A stretch of DNA of 64,000 bases from Bin80 sp026709335 (GTDB taxonomy: Bacteria; Bacteroidota; Rhodothermia; Rhodothermales; Bin80), in assembly GCA_965200825.1 (NCBI GenBank), contig OZ241385.1, positions 1,798,001 through 1,862,000 on the forward strand, given 5' to 3'. Made by a program: the position numbers and the translations under genes. Numbering within the stretch: position 1 is the stretch's first letter; each line of letters opens with the position of its first letter. The notes below the pieces were generated by a model. The model searched no databases, was not told the origin of the DNA, and worked only from the letters and a program-made list of their open reading frames with translations. Positions 9,599-19,399 of the stretch are shown one piece after another.

Positions 9599-10234
9599 GG
9601 TTTTAAGTATTTCTTGTCACAGGATTGATCTCTGGCAAATTGCACTCTTCAAACCATCCTTCCATGACAGGTGATTAGGCCGGGAGCGCTTCCAGTGTTT
9701 TCTACGCTTTCGGGTATCAGAATGTTAACAAGGAATATTTTTATCCCTTAGAACTTCGTATTCCTACGTTTTGTGTGCACTACGTCACAAATATAAGCGT
9801 TTCATTGAAGCCTCTTACACATAGTTCCTCAAATGATTGGTGATATTCCGATTAATTTCAATATCAATTTATCCTCTGGCCTTCGACAAACTGAATCGAT
9901 GCTTTATTTAATTATGAGCATGGCTTACCCTGTTAACTCGAACGAGTTGATCTCTAAATAGTATCCTGCCCCTTGTGATCTTTTTGTCATTTCGTGGGGA
10001 CGAAATCCACCTCAAGAGTGGGCTAATGAGTAGAATCAAAACTGTTAAAAAGTTCTGTCAGTGAAGGGGGTAACATCTCCAAACTGTACCGCAACGATTC
10101 CTCAGAGGCAAACACCAAAATCGTGAAAAATGTCGACAGTAGTTACTTGTTTTACCGATTCATATGACTGCGTGATAAATTCACACTCACAGAATAAGCG
10201 TTCTCAGCACTATAAGTCTTAAATTTGTGATTCG
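9599..10234. other. Intergenic, 636 bases between the regulator gene and the tRNA
   Basis: AT-rich, with stop codons in all frames. It must hold the promoter of the lrp-like gene (minus strand) and that of the tRNA (plus strand; a TAAATTTGTG element at about 10219-10228 resembles the TTTG-type Bacteroidota -7/-33 style elements, low confidence). No small gene or stable hairpin was recognised. Confidence 0.4.
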
Positions 10235-10308
<74 letters not shown>

Positions 10309-10316
10309 CCCTCACT

Positions 10317-12599
10317 TTAGGAGAAACCCAACAGCTGGCCTCCCTGATATACCAGCAGTGAAGCCAGATACGCAAGTATCGTCATGTATAACCACATGAC
10401 AATTGGCCATTTCCAAGTATTCGTTTCTCGCCTCGCAATTGCTAATGTACTCATGCATTGGAGAGCAAATACGAAGAAAACCAGTAGACTCACAGCCACC
10501 AGAGGCGTGAATACCGGGCGTCCATCAGGATAGCGATCTGCTTTGATTGCATCTCGTAAGGCCACTCCTTCCTCTGCATCCGCAACACTATAAATGATAC
10601 CGAGCGTGGAAATGATCACCTCACGTGCGGCGAAGGCGCTGACAAGACCTGCACTGATTTTCCAGTCAAATCCTAACGGCTGCATTACAGGTTCAAGAAA
10701 TCGACCAAAATAACCAATCGCGCTCCCCCGAATCTGTGCAGACTGCTGAATGATCTGTGCACTATCCAAAGCAGCAGAATACTCACTCTCCGCCTGTTTG
10801 ACGATTGATTGCACACGTGCCATTTCAGCATCTGCATTCATCACAGAATCATCCAGCGCGAAAATATCTATTCCCGGTGAAGGAAGGAGTGCGCGAGCTT
10901 CAGCATACTTTGCATCACGTTGTTGTGCTGCCTGTTCTTCAATTTGTGTACTTTCAGAATCTGCATCAACCTGTGGATAACTCGCTAAAAACCATAGCAC
11001 AATACTACAAGCAAGAATTATTTTTCCTGCTCTAATAACAAATACCTTCGAGCGCTGAATCATACGCCACAATAGCTGCCGCATACGAGGACGTCTGTAC
11101 GGGGGGAGCTCCATCACGAAGAAGCTCTCGGATCCCTTGAATACGAATCGCTTCAGCACCGCTGCAGCAACAAATGCCATCACAGTTCCCATGAGATACA
11201 TTGTAAACATTGCCAGCCCTTGGTATCCTATCACTCCCAAAAGTGTCCCAGCAGGGATAAAGGCAGCAATGAACAGGGTATAGACCGGCAGACGGGCTGA
11301 ACAACTCATTAGGGGAGCTACCATGATTGTAATTAGGCGGTCACGCTCACTATCCAGAGTTCTAGCAGCCATGATCCCTGGAATTGCACATGCATAGGAA
11401 CTGAGAAGGGGCAGAACCGATCCTCCACTCAACCCCACACGCCTCATGATACGGTCCATAATGAACGCGGTGCGGGCCATATATCCAGTATCCTCCATGA
11501 GGCCCAGAAAGAAAAATAGAAGTAGAATCTGAGGAAGGAATACTACTACATTTCCCACTCCGGTGACGACTCCATCCGCCAATAGATTCGTCATCCAACC
11601 AGATGGGAGAAGCCAATGAACTCCAAATGCTAGCGCGGTGACCCCGGCCTCTATCAAATCCATGGCTGGAATTGCCCAAGAAAATACAGACTGGAAAACA
11701 CCAATCAAAATGATCAGAAAAAGCAGTGGACCAAACAATTGATGCGTGACTATCGCATCAATTCGATCGCTGAGCGTTGCACGCCTATTAACTCTAAGTA
11801 TCACCTTGTTTTTGATCGGCTTAAGCCATGCATATCTCCCGCTGATCTCTGCATTCTTCCATGCGACTCTTCTTTCGGTAAACTCTCGCCTGAGTTCTTC
11901 GATACGACTTACAAATCCAGGGGCCTGCTCTTTCCATGCATCGGAAACTTTGTCTTCAGCCAAAGCACGTAGAACCTCCATCTTAACATGTTCCGGTTTT
12001 ACCTGAGATACTTCCTCCGTCAACTGTTTGGACAAATCCGGGATTTTTGCATCCACAGCGGGCATCAACCGCCAGCGATACCCCCGTACAGGTTGAGGTG
12101 GATCAAGAATCTGTTGCGTGAGCTGATCAACTCCTTTTCCCTCGGAGGCCACGAGTGGAACAACTGGTACCCCAAGCTCCTTCGCCAGAACAGAGGTATC
12201 TATGATGATGCCATTTTTTTCGGCGGCGTCCACCATATTCATGGCCAGTATCACAGGTAGTCCTATATCCATCACCTGACTGACAACGTAAAGGTTACGT
12301 TCCAGATTACCCGCATCTACTACACAAATCGCCAGATCCGGGGCTTTCTCTCTCCTGCCAACAAGAACTTCATATGTGATCTGCTCATCCAAAGACCTAG
12401 GAGTGAGACTGTAGGTACCTGGGAGGTCAATGATCTCAACGAGCGGATTTCCGGTGAGCGATCCAATCTTCCGCTCAACTGTAACTCCTGGAAAATTAGC
12501 TACGCGCTGATGCAGACCCGTGAGTCGATTAAAGAGTGTCGTCTTTCCCACATTGGGATTACCAACGAGGGCGATAGTAATAGAACTCGGAGAATCCAC
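10317..12599 (-). CDS. feoB: Ferrous iron transporter FeoB
   Basis: 760 residues, the normal length. The cytoplasmic G domain comes first: G1 GNPNVGKTTLFNRL (about residues 13-26), G2 NFPGVTVERK, G3 DLPGTYSLTPRS, G4 MNMVD. It is followed by the GDI helices, then two Gate repeats with about eight membrane helices (LLFLIILIGVFQSVFSWAIP; LPLLSSYACAIPGIMAARTL with the conserved Cys). A charged, coiled-coil-like loop of about 100 residues lies before the last Gate helices. The C-terminal end LQCMSTLAIARRETNTWKW is typical. It imports Fe(II) across the inner membrane. Two feoA genes lie directly upstream (15-base gap), forming feoA-feoA-feoB. The 3' end meets the tRNA gene with 8 bases between. Confidence 0.97.
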   Translation of the reverse strand: MDSPSSITIALVGNPNVGKTTLFNRLTGLHQRVANFPGVTVERKIGSLTGNPLVEIIDLPGTYSLTPRSLDEQITYEVLVGRREKAPDLAICVVDAGNLERNLYVVSQVMDIGLPVILAMNMVDAAEKNGIIIDTSVLAKELGVPVVPLVASEGKGVDQLTQQILDPPQPVRGYRWRLMPAVDAKIPDLSKQLTEEVSQVKPEHVKMEVLRALAEDKVSDAWKEQAPGFVSRIEELRREFTERRVAWKNAEISGRYAWLKPIKNKVILRVNRRATLSDRIDAIVTHQLFGPLLFLIILIGVFQSVFSWAIPAMDLIEAGVTALAFGVHWLLPSGWMTNLLADGVVTGVGNVVVFLPQILLLFFFLGLMEDTGYMARTAFIMDRIMRRVGLSGGSVLPLLSSYACAIPGIMAARTLDSERDRLITIMVAPLMSCSARLPVYTLFIAAFIPAGTLLGVIGYQGLAMFTMYLMGTVMAFVAAAVLKRFVFKGSESFFVMELPPYRRPRMRQLLWRMIQRSKVFVIRAGKIILACSIVLWFLASYPQVDADSESTQIEEQAAQQRDAKYAEARALLPSPGIDIFALDDSVMNADAEMARVQSIVKQAESEYSAALDSAQIIQQSAQIRGSAIGYFGRFLEPVMQPLGFDWKISAGLVSAFAAREVIISTLGIIYSVADAEEGVALRDAIKADRYPDGRPVFTPLVAVSLLVFFVFALQCMSTLAIARRETNTWKWPIVMWLYMTILAYLASLLVYQGGQLLGFS

Positions 12600-12614
12600 G
12601 TCAACCCCAGCAGC

Positions 12615-12842
12615 TTATGATTCGCATTTTGAAACCAGGATCTGAGCTGCGTCGGCTTTCCGTATTGAAAGATGATACCCTTGAATCTTCAGATCCATAG
12701 GATCTCCAAGAGGGGCGAGGCGAACGACCTGTACCTCTGACCCAGGCAACATTCCCATCTCCATCAGTCGATCCGTTACTGGGCTGGGCTTGAAGTCTAG
12801 TATCTTACCCGATTCACCAGGTTGCAAATCTTGAAGTGTCAT
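12615..12842 (-). CDS. feoA: FeoA-domain protein (second copy)
   Basis: 75 residues, one SH3-like FeoA domain: MTLQDLQPGESGKILDF, then RLMEMGMLPGSEVQVVRLAPLGDP and a closing beta pair with YHLSIRKADA. FeoA is a small cytoplasmic partner needed for FeoB function. Its start overlaps the end of the other feoA gene by 4 bases (ATGA), and feoB follows after 15 bases, so the three are co-translated. The two FeoA proteins are not close copies; this one is the more canonical, keeping the RLMEMGMLPG helix. Confidence 0.93.
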   Translation of the reverse strand: MTLQDLQPGESGKILDFKPSPVTDRLMEMGMLPGSEVQVVRLAPLGDPMDLKIQGYHLSIRKADAAQILVSKCES

Positions 12843-13063
12843 GGGATCAGCGGGGTGGCGAAAATTTCTTCTGCCATATCGCGACGAAGTCCGATCCGAC
12901 TACCCTCAAGACGTACAATAAGGCCCTCTGAATTTTTTATCATCTCCACGCAAGCGCCCTCTCGTATGCCAATATCTCGCAACCTTTCCTGTGCACTTCC
13001 ATCCACATAACGAATCACAAGAATACATCCATCACCGTAGGATGTCAATGGAGCAGGAATCAT
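12839..13063 (-). CDS. FeoA-domain protein (first gene of the feo operon)
   Basis: About 74 residues from the ATG at 13061-13063. The FeoA SH3 fold is seen in DGCILVIRYVDGSAQERLRDIGIREG and GLIVRLEGSRIGLRRDMAEEI. An upstream in-frame ATG at 13138 would add 25 residues (MELSTGFLFIL...) that do not match the family and would cover the likely promoter, so the shorter start is preferred. It overlaps the second feoA by 4 bases. Paired FeoA proteins before FeoB are known in Bacteroidota; one may serve a regulatory role, which is inference. Confidence 0.85.
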   Translation of the reverse strand: MIPAPLTSYGDGCILVIRYVDGSAQERLRDIGIREGACVEMIKNSEGLIVRLEGSRIGLRRDMAEEIFATPLIP

Positions 13064-13082
13064 AGCCAAGTGAATAACGTTG

Positions 13083-13102
13083 CCTAAAGTATACGTACTT
13101 GG
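13083..13102. promoter_or_regulatory. Candidate metal-regulator operator upstream of feoA
   Basis: An imperfect inverted repeat, CCTAAAGTATACGTACTTGG, is centred about 30 bases upstream of the chosen feoA start. Its AAGTA/TACTT core and flanking CC/GG resemble DtxR/MntR-type boxes more than a Fur box. Iron control of feo operons is established; the identity of the regulator here is inference and no regulator gene is in the window. Confidence 0.35.
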
Positions 13103-13248
13103 ACTTAATATAAATAAAAAGCCCGTAGATAGTTCCAATCTATCACAGTTGTTGCATTGTCACTGTCTGAGAAAAACTGACCTCGAACGGACTTGATATA
13201 GATAATCGACGCCTCACGCCGTAAATTTGAACAAAATCATTTCTAATC

Positions 13249-15027
13249 ATGCGCTTATCACAATTCTTTGGAGAAACTCTCCGTGAATCACCGTCCGAAT
13301 CTGACTCGGCATCCAGCCAGATGCTGGTTCGGGCAGGATATGTCCGACAGTTAGCCGCTGGCCTGTATTCCTATCTCCCCTTGGCCCATCGGGCCCTGAG
13401 AAAGATTGAACAGATTCTCCGCGAAGAAATGGACGCCATCAATGGGCAGGAAATGTGTATGCCTGTGGTGCATCCGGCAGATGTATGGCAGGAATCTGGA
13501 CGCTGGTATGAAATCGGAGACGAAATGGGACGCTTTCAAGATCGCAAAGGACGAGATCTTGTTCTGGCCATGACCCATGAAGAAGTGGTGACTAGTCTTT
13601 GTAAATCAGAAATCCGATCCTACAGGCAATTGCCTCAGATGGTCTATCATATACAGACAAAATTTCGAGATGAGCCACGAGCAAGGGGAGGACTCATTCG
13701 TGTGCGTGAGTTCGTGATGAAGGATTCCTATACGCTGGACAAAAACTTTGAAGGCCTCCAGTCTCAATACGAAGCACATTATGACGCCTATCACCGTATT
13801 GGGGCGCGACTGGGATTGAATTTGATCGCCGTGCAAAGCGATCCTGGGATGATGGGAGGTAAAGTGGCTCATGAATTCATGTACATCACCCCCATAGGAG
13901 AGGATTCTCTGGCAATTTGTGAGGAGACAGGTTATGCATCCAACCTGGATGTGGCCACGTTTCAAAAAATTCCTGAACCTGCCAGTCCGCAAGAACCACT
14001 AACACGCGTTCATACACCCGGGCAATCCACTATTGCTAAAGTGGCAAATTTTTGTGGGGTCAGTACACGGCAAACTGGAAAAATGGTGTTCTATATGGGG
14101 AATTTTGGGCCGGATACTCCACCCCGACTCATTGCTGCTTGCGTCCGAGGAGACATGGAAATCAATGAATTGCAACTCCGCTATGCCGTCAGGGCACAGG
14201 ACCTGCGCCCCGCGGAAACTGAAGAAATCACGGCCGTAGGATGTGTGCCTGGATATGCATCTTTTTGTGACATTGACCGAACTAAAGCCATCTTGGTTGC
14301 TGATGACCTTATTCCTGAATCTACCAACCTGGTAGTTGGAGCAAACGAATATGATTGGCACTATACCGGTGCAAACTATGGAAGAGATTTTACTGCAGAT
14401 GTGATTGCTCCAATTGCTCAAGCCTACGATGGAGCACCAGACCCGATTGGGGGAAAACCGCTAAAGCTGGTTCGAGGCATCGAAGTTGGAAATATTTTCC
14501 AATTAGGAACTCGCTACAGTGTAAGTATGGGAGCAACCTATACCGATGAGAGCGGAAAGGATCATCCTATCGTCATGGGATCCTATGGAATCGGAGTTGG
14601 TCGTGCGTTGGCCTGTGTTGCAGAAGAATACAGCGATGAATATGGTATGGATCTCCCTATTTCCGTGGCTCCCTATCAGGTGGCTCTGGTATCACTCGGA
14701 CGCTCCGGTGAGGTCCATGAGGCTGCGGAAAACCTTTATCAAAAACTACTGTCTGCCGGTATCGAGGTGCTTTATGATGACCGCACGGTTAGCCCTGGTG
14801 TGAAATTTGCCGATGCAGATCTGCGTGGCATCCCTCTGCGATGTACGGTCAGCTCTCGCTCACTCGGCCGAGGAGGTGTGGAATTTGGCCGAAGGCGGAG
14901 CAAGGATCTTGCAATTATCCCTCTTGATCAAGCTGTGGAACAGATTCAATCCAGAATCACTGAATGTTTCAACCAATTACACCAGCGTCTGGAAAACCTT
15001 CCGACTTGGGCATCTAACTCCAGGTGA
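13249..15027 (+). CDS. proS: Prolyl-tRNA synthetase (bacterial type)
   Basis: 592 residues, slightly longer than the 570-residue E. coli enzyme. It charges tRNA-Pro in the cytoplasm. Seen: the class II N-terminus (SQMLVRAGYVRQLAAGLYSY), motif 2 FRDEPRARGGLIRVREFVMK (about residues 143-162), an inserted editing (INS/YbaK-like) domain between motifs 2 and 3 (about 230-390), motif 3 GSYGIGVGRAL (about 444-454), and the HGTP anticodon-binding domain (from PYQVALVSL). It is the QS-type ProRS. It reads towards the CRISPR array, whose first (leader-distal) repeat starts 44 bases after its stop; the two are convergent. Confidence 0.97.
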   Translation: MRLSQFFGETLRESPSESDSASSQMLVRAGYVRQLAAGLYSYLPLAHRALRKIEQILREEMDAINGQEMCMPVVHPADVWQESGRWYEIGDEMGRFQDRKGRDLVLAMTHEEVVTSLCKSEIRSYRQLPQMVYHIQTKFRDEPRARGGLIRVREFVMKDSYTLDKNFEGLQSQYEAHYDAYHRIGARLGLNLIAVQSDPGMMGGKVAHEFMYITPIGEDSLAICEETGYASNLDVATFQKIPEPASPQEPLTRVHTPGQSTIAKVANFCGVSTRQTGKMVFYMGNFGPDTPPRLIAACVRGDMEINELQLRYAVRAQDLRPAETEEITAVGCVPGYASFCDIDRTKAILVADDLIPESTNLVVGANEYDWHYTGANYGRDFTADVIAPIAQAYDGAPDPIGGKPLKLVRGIEVGNIFQLGTRYSVSMGATYTDESGKDHPIVMGSYGIGVGRALACVAEEYSDEYGMDLPISVAPYQVALVSLGRSGEVHEAAENLYQKLLSAGIEVLYDDRTVSPGVKFADADLRGIPLRCTVSSRSLGRGGVEFGRRRSKDLAIIPLDQAVEQIQSRITECFNQLHQRLENLPTWASNSR

Positions 15028-15071
15028 ATCCCATATATCATATGATATGTAAGATTTTGAGCTACCAAGTA

Positions 15072-17298
15072 ATTCAACAAAGGCCGAGGCGTTAACCTCG
15101 GCGACACCAATTCGATAGACCGGATTTTTACGCTGATCTGGAATCGCTCAACAAAGGCCGAGGCGTTAACCTCGGCGACACCGAAACAGTGCCAAAGATC
15201 GTGCCATTAATCTCCTCCGCTCAACAAAGGCCGAGGCGTTAACCTCGGCGACACCCTCCGCCCGTTGTTTGTTGTAGTAACTGTAACAAATCGCTCAACA
15301 AAGGCCGAGGCGTTAACCTCGGCGACACGATTCTCTTGCTGGCTTTGATAGCCGAAATGTCCTTCGCTCAACAAAGGCCGAGGCGTTAACCTCGGCGACA
15401 CTTCATTCACTACGTCGGCTACATGGCCTTGGGCCGTCGCTCAACAAAGGCCGAGGCGTTAACCTCGGCGACACGGGCCGAGAGAAACCATGCTACCCTT
15501 CGAGTACAACGCTCAACAAAGGCCGAGGCGTTAACCTCGGCGACACCAACGGTCAATATGCGAGATCCTAAGGAAGTTAAGGCGCTCAACAAAGGCCGAG
15601 GCGTTAACCTCGGCGACACACGCAGGCTATCAGCACCCGGAAATACCGGCATAGTCGCTCAACAAAGGCCGAGGCGTTAACCTCGGCGACACTCCAAGAT
15701 TTCAACCGAATCTTTTTGGATATCCGTCGCTCAACAAAGGCCGAGGCGTTAACCTCGGCGACACTTTCTCTTTCAAAAACAATCAAATCGTATTCTGTCA
15801 GCGCTCAACAAAGGCCGAGGCGTTAACCTCGGCGACACCCGGCTTTCACCGGTCAGATTGACCTGGTCCCCGTCCGCTCAACAAAGGCCGAGGCGTTAAC
15901 CTCGGCGACACCGTCACAGTACTCTACCCCTCTATCATCCTCATCCTCCGCTCAACAAAGGCCGAGGCGTTAACCTCGGCGACACCTTGTTGCCCAGTTG
16001 AATAAAAAACTCACCAGCAAACGCTCAACAAAGGCCGAGGCGTTAACCTCGGCGACACGTTTCGAATTCCGGACTCCTGCGCTCGAACGCCGCTACGCTC
16101 AACAAAGGCCGAGGCGTTAACCTCGGCGACACATTAGTCAAAGTCGAAAGCAAGCCCACCCAAGAGCCGCTCAACAAAGGCCGAGGCGTTAACCTCGGCG
16201 ACACCTACGGGCTGCTGCCGGATGAGCGAAATAGAGCTTCGCTCAACAAAGGCCGAGGCGTTAACCTCGGCGACACCGGTGCGAAGGACTTCGGTGGAGG
16301 TAATAAATGGAGCGCTCAACAAAGGCCGAGGCGTTAACCTCGGCGACACCTGTCGAGCGTTATTGTTGTTTTGTTTACACTAATCGCTCAACAAAGGCCG
16401 AGGCGTTAACCTCGGCGACACCCTCATACTCCAATTTCAGTTTCAACACGTCACAATCCGCTCAACAAAGGCCGAGGCGTTAACCTCGGCGACACCCGTC
16501 CATAAAATGAAAGGCAGCCCCTTCTTCAATACGCTCAACAAAGGCCGAGGCGTTAACCTCGGCGACACTTTCTGTGGTGATGTCAAGAAAGTCAGCCATG
16601 TCGGCGCTCAACAAAGGCCGAGGCGTTAACCTCGGCGACACAAGATGACTTTTAGGTTTGTGGGTTCCTCGTTGGCACGCTCAACAAAGGCCGAGGCGTT
16701 AACCTCGGCGACACTGCCTGTCCGCTTCTTCCAAGCGTTATGCATCATGACCGCTCAACAAAGGCCGAGGCGTTAACCTCGGCGACACATGATTTATCAT
16801 GGGGACTGTCTTAATATCATTCCTCGCTCAACAAAGGCCGAGGCGTTAACCTCGGCGACACGATCTGCGTAGTTGCACCACCCATCCCGAATCCCACCCG
16901 CTCAACAAAGGCCGAGGCGTTAACCTCGGCGACACATTCGAAGATGAAAGAGTTAACCCTAAGCCAGCACTCGCTCAACAAAGGCCGAGGCGTTAACCTC
17001 GGCGACACCCGAAACGATAATTTTCTAAATACTCCGGCACTCACCGCTCAACAAAGGCCGAGGCGTTAACCTCGGCGACACCGTGGGATCATCCTGTATC
17101 TGATCTGGTTCGGGGACCGCTCAACAAAGGCCGAGGCGTTAACCTCGGCGACACTCGCTAAGAAAGATGAGTTTTGACTCGGTTAAGCGCGCTCAACAAA
17201 GGCCGAGGCGTTAACCTCGGCGACACCCATGAGGGCTTGAGCGAGATGCCTACACCAACCACGCTCAACAAAGGCCGAGGCGTTAACCTCGGCGACAC
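15072..17298 (-). CRISPR. CRISPR array, 31 repeats of 36 bases, 30 spacers (type I-G)
   Basis: Thirty-one repeats start at 15072, 15146, 15219, 15293, 15366 and so on to 17191 and 17263, with spacers of 36-38 bases. On the plus strand the repeat begins GCTCAACAAAGG and ends CTCGGCGACAC; on the transcribed (minus) strand it begins GTGTCGCCGAGG and ends TTTGTTGAGC. It carries a 7-bp stem, GCCGAGG/CCTCGGC, with a 6-base loop, suitable for Cas6-type cleavage by the Csb2 protein. Repeats are identical except the one at 15072, whose first two bases differ (AT for GC). This terminal decay marks the leader-distal end, so the leader is on the 17299 side, next to cas2. All spacers appear unique. Transcription is inferred to run from the leader down to 15072. 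Confidence 0.98.
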
Positions 17299-17470
17299 CC
17301 CTAAATGTATAATTTATAGCTCAAATAGAGGAAAATATGGTCCCATACCGTTGGGATAGCGCTGTTGGAACATGTTCAACATATACATTTTTTTGTTTTG
17401 CATTGAATTTTACATCTATAGTCGAAGTTTAACAGGTTACCGTATAAAATCACCGGAGGTTCGCAGATCA
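17299..17470 (-). promoter_or_regulatory. CRISPR leader between cas2 and the first repeat
   Basis: 172 bases, strongly AT-rich (a T-run and TTGTTTTGCATTGAATTTTAC at about 17391-17411 on the plus strand), with no open frame. It lies after the cas2 stop and before the conserved array end. Position and composition fit a leader with the pre-crRNA promoter and the integration-guiding sequence. New spacers would be added at 17298. Confidence 0.75.
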
Positions 17471-17761
17471 TCAAACTATCCAGGGATCGCCTAATTCACG
17501 AGCTCGTGGAATGCCGAACTGTATCTTTGCATCATCGATGTTACCAGGAAATCGGAATATGATAACCGAGTCATATCTGCCATCAATTGCATCTTTAAGT
17601 TCAGCAGTCATTCTGGCAAATCGAGTTGGGGATAACCTGCACTCAAAGACCGAAAATTGTATGCGTTGACCATATTTTTCACAAACCTTTGCTATTCGTT
17701 TCAATCTTGAAGCTCCAGATTTTTCCGTATCTGCGATATCATACGTAACAAGAACATCCAT
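17471..17761 (-). CDS. cas2: CRISPR-associated endoribonuclease/adaptation protein Cas2
   Basis: 96 residues, the standard size. It opens MDVLVTYDIADTEKSGASRL with the conserved Asp at the end of strand one (YDIAD), then LKRIAKVCEKYGQRIQFSVFEC and the ferredoxin-like fold ending in a strand pair. Cas2 dimers bridge two Cas1 dimers in the spacer-integration complex. It lies 13 bases after cas1 in the same transcript and directly before the leader. Confidence 0.96.
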   Translation of the reverse strand: MDVLVTYDIADTEKSGASRLKRIAKVCEKYGQRIQFSVFECRLSPTRFARMTAELKDAIDGRYDSVIIFRFPGNIDDAKIQFGIPRARELGDPWIV

Positions 17762-17774
17762 TGTATCTATTTAT

Positions 17775-18791
17775 CTATGACAGGACAAACGGAGGATATG
17801 ACGGCAAGTCTCCCCGCAGATAACGTGCCAGTAAGGTAGCCTGCACAGATGGTAATGCCCAACGGTCAACAAGTCGATTCAAGAGTTGATGTCGAATTCG
17901 GGATTCCTTGTGAACCTCCCATGCCTTAATAAGTTTTTTCCGTCCATCGTCATTTAAATAAACTCCTCCACCTGGCATAATAGTGAAATGATCTTGTACG
18001 ATTTGTCGCCGCCGAATCAATGATACGACAAATCGATCGGTAATTGCACGAAACTCCTCAGCTATATCAAGGGCAAGTGACGGCCGACCAGATCTTGGAC
18101 GATGAAAAAAGCCCATCTGATAATCAAGACCAACTGCTTCAATACCTCCGATACATTCAGTCACAAGCAACCCATAGCAGAATCCAAGTAGCGCATTAAC
18201 TGGGTCGCGCGGCGGTCTTCTCGTTCGTGACGAAAACTCAAAGTGATATGGAGTTACAACTTTTCCCACAGCACGAAAATAGATTCTAGCAGCATCCCCT
18301 TCAATGCCTCGAACATGATCACCAGTGACCGCCTCCGGCAATCGCCCAATTCGTCTTCGAATAAGCTCGGCTCGTTTTGCAAGCCACTCAGCATCTTGTG
18401 GAGCGCTTGCATCTCTTGACCATCTTTCAACAACCATACGACTGTTTTGGATTTTTGCGGCAACAATAGTTTTTGATAGTTCAAGAGATTGCCTCTGATT
18501 CGTAGCCACCTGAAACAATGCGGTTCGTAAATGAACATTTCCTCCAGTTGCAGCATGGACAGTAAAACGAATCGACCCACTCATACGTAATGAAGACACG
18601 CGAACCCCACGGTAGACGCATGCGTCGATTGCCTGTGTCGTAATCTGTGCACCGCCCATTAAAACTAATGCGTCAATTGCCTCCAAAGGGATTCGCTGGC
18701 TACCATCTGGAGAGGATACGATGAGTGAACCCTTGCGGTGCTTCACACGTGCACGATGGCTACGAATATATGCTGTACTCAAGTATCGCAT
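17775..18791 (-). CDS. cas1: CRISPR-associated integrase Cas1
   Basis: 338 residues: an N-terminal beta domain (to about 75) and a helical catalytic domain. Metal ligands are visible: Glu in RGIEGDAARIYF (about residue 165), His in MGFFHRPRSGRPSLALD (about 230) and the acidic AEEF just after. It integrates spacers with Cas2. In most described I-G loci Cas4 is fused to the N-terminus of Cas1; here Cas1 has its own ATG, overlapping the cas4 end by 13 bases in another frame. Motif spacing is normal, so activity is expected. Confidence 0.96.
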   Translation of the reverse strand: MRYLSTAYIRSHRARVKHRKGSLIVSSPDGSQRIPLEAIDALVLMGGAQITTQAIDACVYRGVRVSSLRMSGSIRFTVHAATGGNVHLRTALFQVATNQRQSLELSKTIVAAKIQNSRMVVERWSRDASAPQDAEWLAKRAELIRRRIGRLPEAVTGDHVRGIEGDAARIYFRAVGKVVTPYHFEFSSRTRRPPRDPVNALLGFCYGLLVTECIGGIEAVGLDYQMGFFHRPRSGRPSLALDIAEEFRAITDRFVVSLIRRRQIVQDHFTIMPGGGVYLNDDGRKKLIKAWEVHKESRIRHQLLNRLVDRWALPSVQATLLARYLRGDLPSYPPFVLS

Positions 18792-19399
18792 CCGAAAACG
18801 AAATTTGTCAAGTATTTCTTAACCTTGTGCGGAGAGCTCGTCAACTCGGGTAGGCAGTTCTGAAGAAATTGGCATTGTTTACACCTTTCATCATTTGGTG
18901 CCCTCGGAAGCTTAGCCTCTACGATTTGCTTGCGAATTTGGTTAATGATGTATCGAACCTCGTTCCTAAGCTCAGGGGTGAAATCGATTTGAGTTCGACG
19001 CCGTGCCCCAGTAAACCATATAAAACCATATGAGATATCCACGACAAGCATTTCTTCAAGGCATAGTGCTTGCGCACATAACTGAAGATCTGCACTACTT
19101 CCATGACGGACGCCAGACTTATATTCAATGGGACAAACAACTCCGTCTGATGATATTTCAACTGCATCTGCACGCCCAGACAGCCCTAGTTTTTCGGACC
19201 AAAGTGGTATAGCTCGGAGGACCTGCTTTCCACGCTCCTGCCGATGTTTACCACTATCTACTCTTCGGTGGGCATGTTTTCCGTGCACAGTATGAGCGTT
19301 GTCGCTCCATACCCCGTCACAATAGATTAGCGCACATTGCCTCGGACAATAAGCATAATGCTCAATCGCTGAAATAAGAACAACGGGATCAACACTCAC
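18779..19399 (-). CDS. cas4: Cas4 nuclease (separate from Cas1)
   Basis: 206 residues. The four Fe-S cysteines are present: one in YCPRQCALIYCDG near the N-terminus and three in CKQCQFLQNC near the C-terminus. The RecB-type nuclease core is seen: His in VDSGKHR, GRADAVEI (Asp), and CPIEYKSG (E-x-K). Cas4 trims prespacers and checks the PAM during adaptation. It overlaps the Csb3-like gene by 4 bases upstream and cas1 by 13 bases downstream. The usual I-G arrangement is a Cas4-Cas1 fusion, so this split form is a variant. Confidence 0.95.
   Translation of the reverse strand: MSVDPVVLISAIEHYAYCPRQCALIYCDGVWSDNAHTVHGKHAHRRVDSGKHRQERGKQVLRAIPLWSEKLGLSGRADAVEISSDGVVCPIEYKSGVRHGSSADLQLCAQALCLEEMLVVDISYGFIWFTGARRRTQIDFTPELRNEVRYIINQIRKQIVEAKLPRAPNDERCKQCQFLQNCLPELTSSPHKVKKYLTNFVFGCDT

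Noticed and set aside
13139..13248. T-box or other riboswitch before proS
   Set aside because: Only 110 bases, no T-box consensus or anti-terminator hairpin seen.
15200..17360. Open frames of 60-96 residues inside the CRISPR array, both strands
   Set aside because: They encode the repeat over and over (VAEVNASAFVER, RGVNLGDT) with random spacer residues. The repeat simply lacks stops in some frames.
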